Source: Alphaproteobacteria bacterium
GTDB taxonomy: Bacteria > Pseudomonadota > Alphaproteobacteria > RF32 > CAG-239
Length of the DNA: 54,974 nucleotides
Direction: 5' to 3'
Assembly (NCBI GenBank): GCA_016288295.1
Contig: JAEEYV010000021.1
Location: forward strand, 1-54,974
The first letter of the stretch is position 1. Each line of letters begins with the position of its first letter. Both the position numbers and the translations under genes were made by a program. This document shows, piece by piece, positions 53,076-54,974 of this stretch. The notes under the pieces are model-generated. The model searched no databases. It saw only the letters and a program-made list of their open reading frames with translations, and had not been told where the DNA came from.

Positions 53076-53765
53076 ATGACAATAGAAGATAGAGTTTTTA
53101 AAAAATCAAAAGTTAATTTGCAAAAGTTGAAAAAATACGGATTTGCAAAATATGACGGTAGTTGGGTATATGAAAAGACTTTTATGAATGGTGATTTTAA
53201 GGCTGTTGTGCAAATTGACGCTCAAAAAAAGGTGAGAGGGGAGGTTTTTGATGTTGCAAGCGGTGATGTCTATCTTCCGTTGAGAATAGAATGTGGGGCG
53301 GAAGGATATGCTCATAAAGTGCGTGCGGAGTATGAAAAAATTCTGCGAGAAATTAAAAATTTGTGTTGCAGTGAAAATAGTTTTGCTAGCGGACAGGCTA
53401 ATAGATTGGTAGATTTTATTGCCAAGACGTATGGTGATAAGCCGGATTTTCCATGGAAAAAATATAATGAATACGGTGTATTCAGAAATAATGACAGCAA
53501 CAAATGGTATGCTTTGATTATGAATATAGGTTTTAATAAGTTGGTGGATAAAGCAAGCGGAGAGGTTGATGTGGTCAATATTAAGGTTGATGAAGACAAA
53601 ATCCCTACACTTTTGGAACAACAGGGATTTTATCCGGCATATCATATGAACAAAAAGTATTGGATTACATTGGTGCTTGACGATACTATAAGTGATGAGG
53701 ACTTGTTTGAACTGGTGGATGAGAGCCATAATTATAGCATCAAAAAGGGTAAAATTTGTTCCTGA
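53076..53765 (+). CDS. MmcQ/YjbR-family protein
   Basis: This 229-residue protein has a C-terminal YjbR-like domain (about 120-220). Its features are F-P-W at the start, a central K-W-Y-A-L-I-M strand, I-K-V-D-E-D-K, and a G-F-Y-P-A-Y-H-M-N-K-K-Y-W-I-T-L segment. Family members bind DNA in some cases, but the cellular role is poorly defined. The first 110 residues form a separate alpha/beta module that also occurs fused to YjbR in other bacteria. GGGG lies 7 nt before the ATG. It stands alone between murQ and the SPFH gene. Confidence 0.85.
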   Translation: MTIEDRVFKKSKVNLQKLKKYGFAKYDGSWVYEKTFMNGDFKAVVQIDAQKKVRGEVFDVASGDVYLPLRIECGAEGYAHKVRAEYEKILREIKNLCCSENSFASGQANRLVDFIAKTYGDKPDFPWKKYNEYGVFRNNDSNKWYALIMNIGFNKLVDKASGEVDVVNIKVDEDKIPTLLEQQGFYPAYHMNKKYWITLVLDDTISDEDLFELVDESHNYSIKKGKICS

Positions 53766-53798
53766 AAATTATCTTGCCAAAATATTTTTAAAAAAATG

Positions 53799-53827
53799 TT
53801 GACTTTTTTGTCAAAATGTGATAAATT
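53799..53827 (+). promoter_or_regulatory. Promoter of the SPFH gene (Shine-Dalgarno-less class)
   Basis: TTGACT (53799-53804), a 17-nt spacer and TAAATT (53822-53827) are followed by a 57-nt leader with TATTTATTAATTATTTATT. The -35 box is the left arm of a TTGAC-N6-GTCAA inverted repeat, as in the 18.5-kb promoter. Confidence 0.55.
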
Positions 53828-53884
53828 GCGCCTGATTAAATCGTATTTATTAATTATTTATTAATCTTATTAAAAAGTTTCATT

Positions 53885-54730
53885 ATGAACGAAGAAGAAG
53901 GGATGAGCACAAGTGCTCAGGGACAGGAAGCTGTTCAGCATCTTAAAATGAAAACATCGTTGAGGAAGAACCCCGTACTTTGGTTTTTGCTGGGTATTCT
54001 ACTTCTTTTTGTTGGGTACAACATTTATGTTCGTGTGCCTGCAGGACATGTCGGTGTAAGAGATAGGCAAGGTTCTGTCTCTCCTAATGTCATGAAGAGT
54101 GGTCCTAATGCAAAGATTCCGTTTTTGGAGTCGGTTATCCTTTTTGATACCCGTCTTCAGGTTTACGACTACTCTTATAGCGGGGCAGCGCTAAAAACCC
54201 AAACTGGAGTTCGTATTACACAGTTTAGAGCAAAGATCAGTTACCACTTGGTGGGAGACAATGCTGCTTCTTTGTATGAAAACGTTGGTCCGGATACCGT
54301 TTTTGAAAGAAAGGTGCTTGAGCCCGTGCTAAACGGAGCGATTTTCCAGACTCTTGGTAAATATGATCCGAGTTACCTGATTATGAACCAGGGAACAGTA
54401 CGAGATGGTATAAAACAGATTATCAAAAACGAGATTGATTCGACTTGGGTTGCAGAGATTGATGGTATGCAGTTGACCGGCTTTGTATTCGATAGCAAAT
54501 TTGAGCAGGCAAATATAGATCTTGCTGTGGCTAAGATAGAGGCGGAAAGGGTCCTGACAGATGCTAGAGCAAGGGCTGAAGCTTTACATTTGGAATGCGA
54601 TTCTATCGATAACCCGCTCTATATCGAATATCTGATTGCAAAAGCTCTTGGTCAGTGGAATGGCGATGTTCCGTCGACGTTGATGATGGGTAATGAGGCG
54701 TTGGCCGTGGTTCCCGGAGGCAAGAAGTAA
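53885..54730 (+). CDS. SPFH/Band 7 (prohibitin-like) membrane protein, no Shine-Dalgarno
   Basis: This 281-residue protein has a short cytoplasmic N-terminus, one membrane segment at about 31-48, and a Band 7/prohibitin domain at about 50-215. That domain begins R-V-P-A-G-H-V-G-V-R-D. A helical Ala/Glu-rich part follows (A-K-I-E-A-E-R-V-L-T-D-A-R-A-R-A-E-A). Such proteins form large oligomeric rings on membranes and often regulate FtsH or membrane order. It lacks the partner arrangement of hflK-hflC. The ATG at 53885 has no Shine-Dalgarno sequence and carries the AT-rich leader; a second ATG at 53903 is possible. A membrane-protein gene follows at 54756. Confidence 0.8.
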   Translation: MNEEEGMSTSAQGQEAVQHLKMKTSLRKNPVLWFLLGILLLFVGYNIYVRVPAGHVGVRDRQGSVSPNVMKSGPNAKIPFLESVILFDTRLQVYDYSYSGAALKTQTGVRITQFRAKISYHLVGDNAASLYENVGPDTVFERKVLEPVLNGAIFQTLGKYDPSYLIMNQGTVRDGIKQIIKNEIDSTWVAEIDGMQLTGFVFDSKFEQANIDLAVAKIEAERVLTDARARAEALHLECDSIDNPLYIEYLIAKALGQWNGDVPSTLMMGNEALAVVPGGKK

Positions 54731-54755
54731 GTGTAACCTTAAGACCTGAAGTGTT

Positions 54756-54974
54756 ATGTTTAACATTGATCTTCCGGATCCATGGGTAATATGGACATGC
54801 TTAGCGCTTATTCTGCTCGTTGCGTGCTACCATTATAGGAAACCGTTGTTAGCGTTATGCACGACAAAAAGCACTTCTTCTAATGGCGGTGAGAAAAAGC
54901 ACAGAAAGTATGATGATGAAAAGTTATCACATCTGGAGATAGCCAGAATGGTGGTGCCTTTTGTGGTGATGATT
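54756..54974 (+). CDS. Partial membrane protein, cut by the window end
   Basis: An ORF of 73 codons runs from an ATG at 54756 to the window end without a stop. It has a hydrophobic segment at about residues 10-25, then a Lys/Ser/Gly-rich polar region with many charged residues, and hydrophobic residues again at the end. It starts 25 nt after the SPFH gene and is probably cotranscribed with it. No clear Shine-Dalgarno sequence is seen. Identity cannot be judged from the fragment. Confidence 0.5.
   Translation, partial: MFNIDLPDPWVIWTCLALILLVACYHYRKPLLALCTTKSTSSNGGEKKHRKYDDEKLSHLEIARMVVPFVVMI

Overview
The window comes from an AT-rich bacterial chromosome. Gene content and order point to an Alphaproteobacterium: an F1-only ATP synthase operon (atpH-A-G-D-C, no F0 genes beside it), xerC next to priA, lon followed by an HU gene and tRNA-Val, separate mlaA/mlaC genes, a SPOR protein near nagZ, and a molybdopterin-binding/NTP-transferase fusion. 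Strong AT richness and many surface-sugar and small secreted proteins would fit an uncultured host-associated lineage, but that last step is inference.

Layout. 0-3 kb: MoxR ATPase, DUF58 protein, TPR protein. 3-5.5 kb: Cys-rich secreted protein, a 44-residue membrane peptide, and mlaC and mlaA on the minus strand. 5.7-9.8 kb: surface-sugar genes (DegT-type aminotransferase, RgpF-like protein, RgpF-GT2 fusion) with a candidate structured RNA between them. 10-13.4 kb: lon, HU, a membrane protein, tRNA-Val. 13.5-20.4 kb: accessory region of mostly unrecognised membrane proteins, mtnN, and a cluster of small palindromic repeats. 20.4-31 kb: nagB-nagA, acyltransferase, degenerate M16 protein, DUF4139 and DUF4177 proteins, S41 protease, exonuclease III, SPOR-M50-nagZ. 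31-37 kb: unknown 505-residue protein, molybdopterin-binding fusion, lipoprotein, unknown 159-residue protein, xerC. 37-44.7 kb: priA, atpHAGDC, OmpH/Skp-like protein. 44.8-55 kb: DUF4402 protein, accB-accC, a 649-residue possible hydrolase, tRNA-Phe, prepilin, broken fucosyltransferase, murQ, YjbR-family protein, SPFH protein, and the start of a membrane protein.

Functional links. NagZ, NagA, NagB and MurQ form a partial peptidoglycan recycling set at three loci. The aminotransferase and three glycosyltransferases build surface polysaccharide. MlaA and MlaC keep outer-membrane lipid asymmetry.

Most unusual signals. (1) Nine accessory genes have a 16-17 bp-spaced sigma-70-like promoter, a 38-71 nt AT-rich leader usually containing TATTATTA, and no Shine-Dalgarno sequence; their neighbours have clear ones. 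(2) A CATAAAC-N4-GTTTATG palindrome fills the 17-bp promoter spacer at two unrelated unknown genes, with a further copy upstream of one of them. (3) A structured RNA of about 180 nt lies at about 6958-7141. (4) Short palindromic repeats share ends but carry three different stems. (5) A fucosyltransferase is interrupted by one in-frame TAG.
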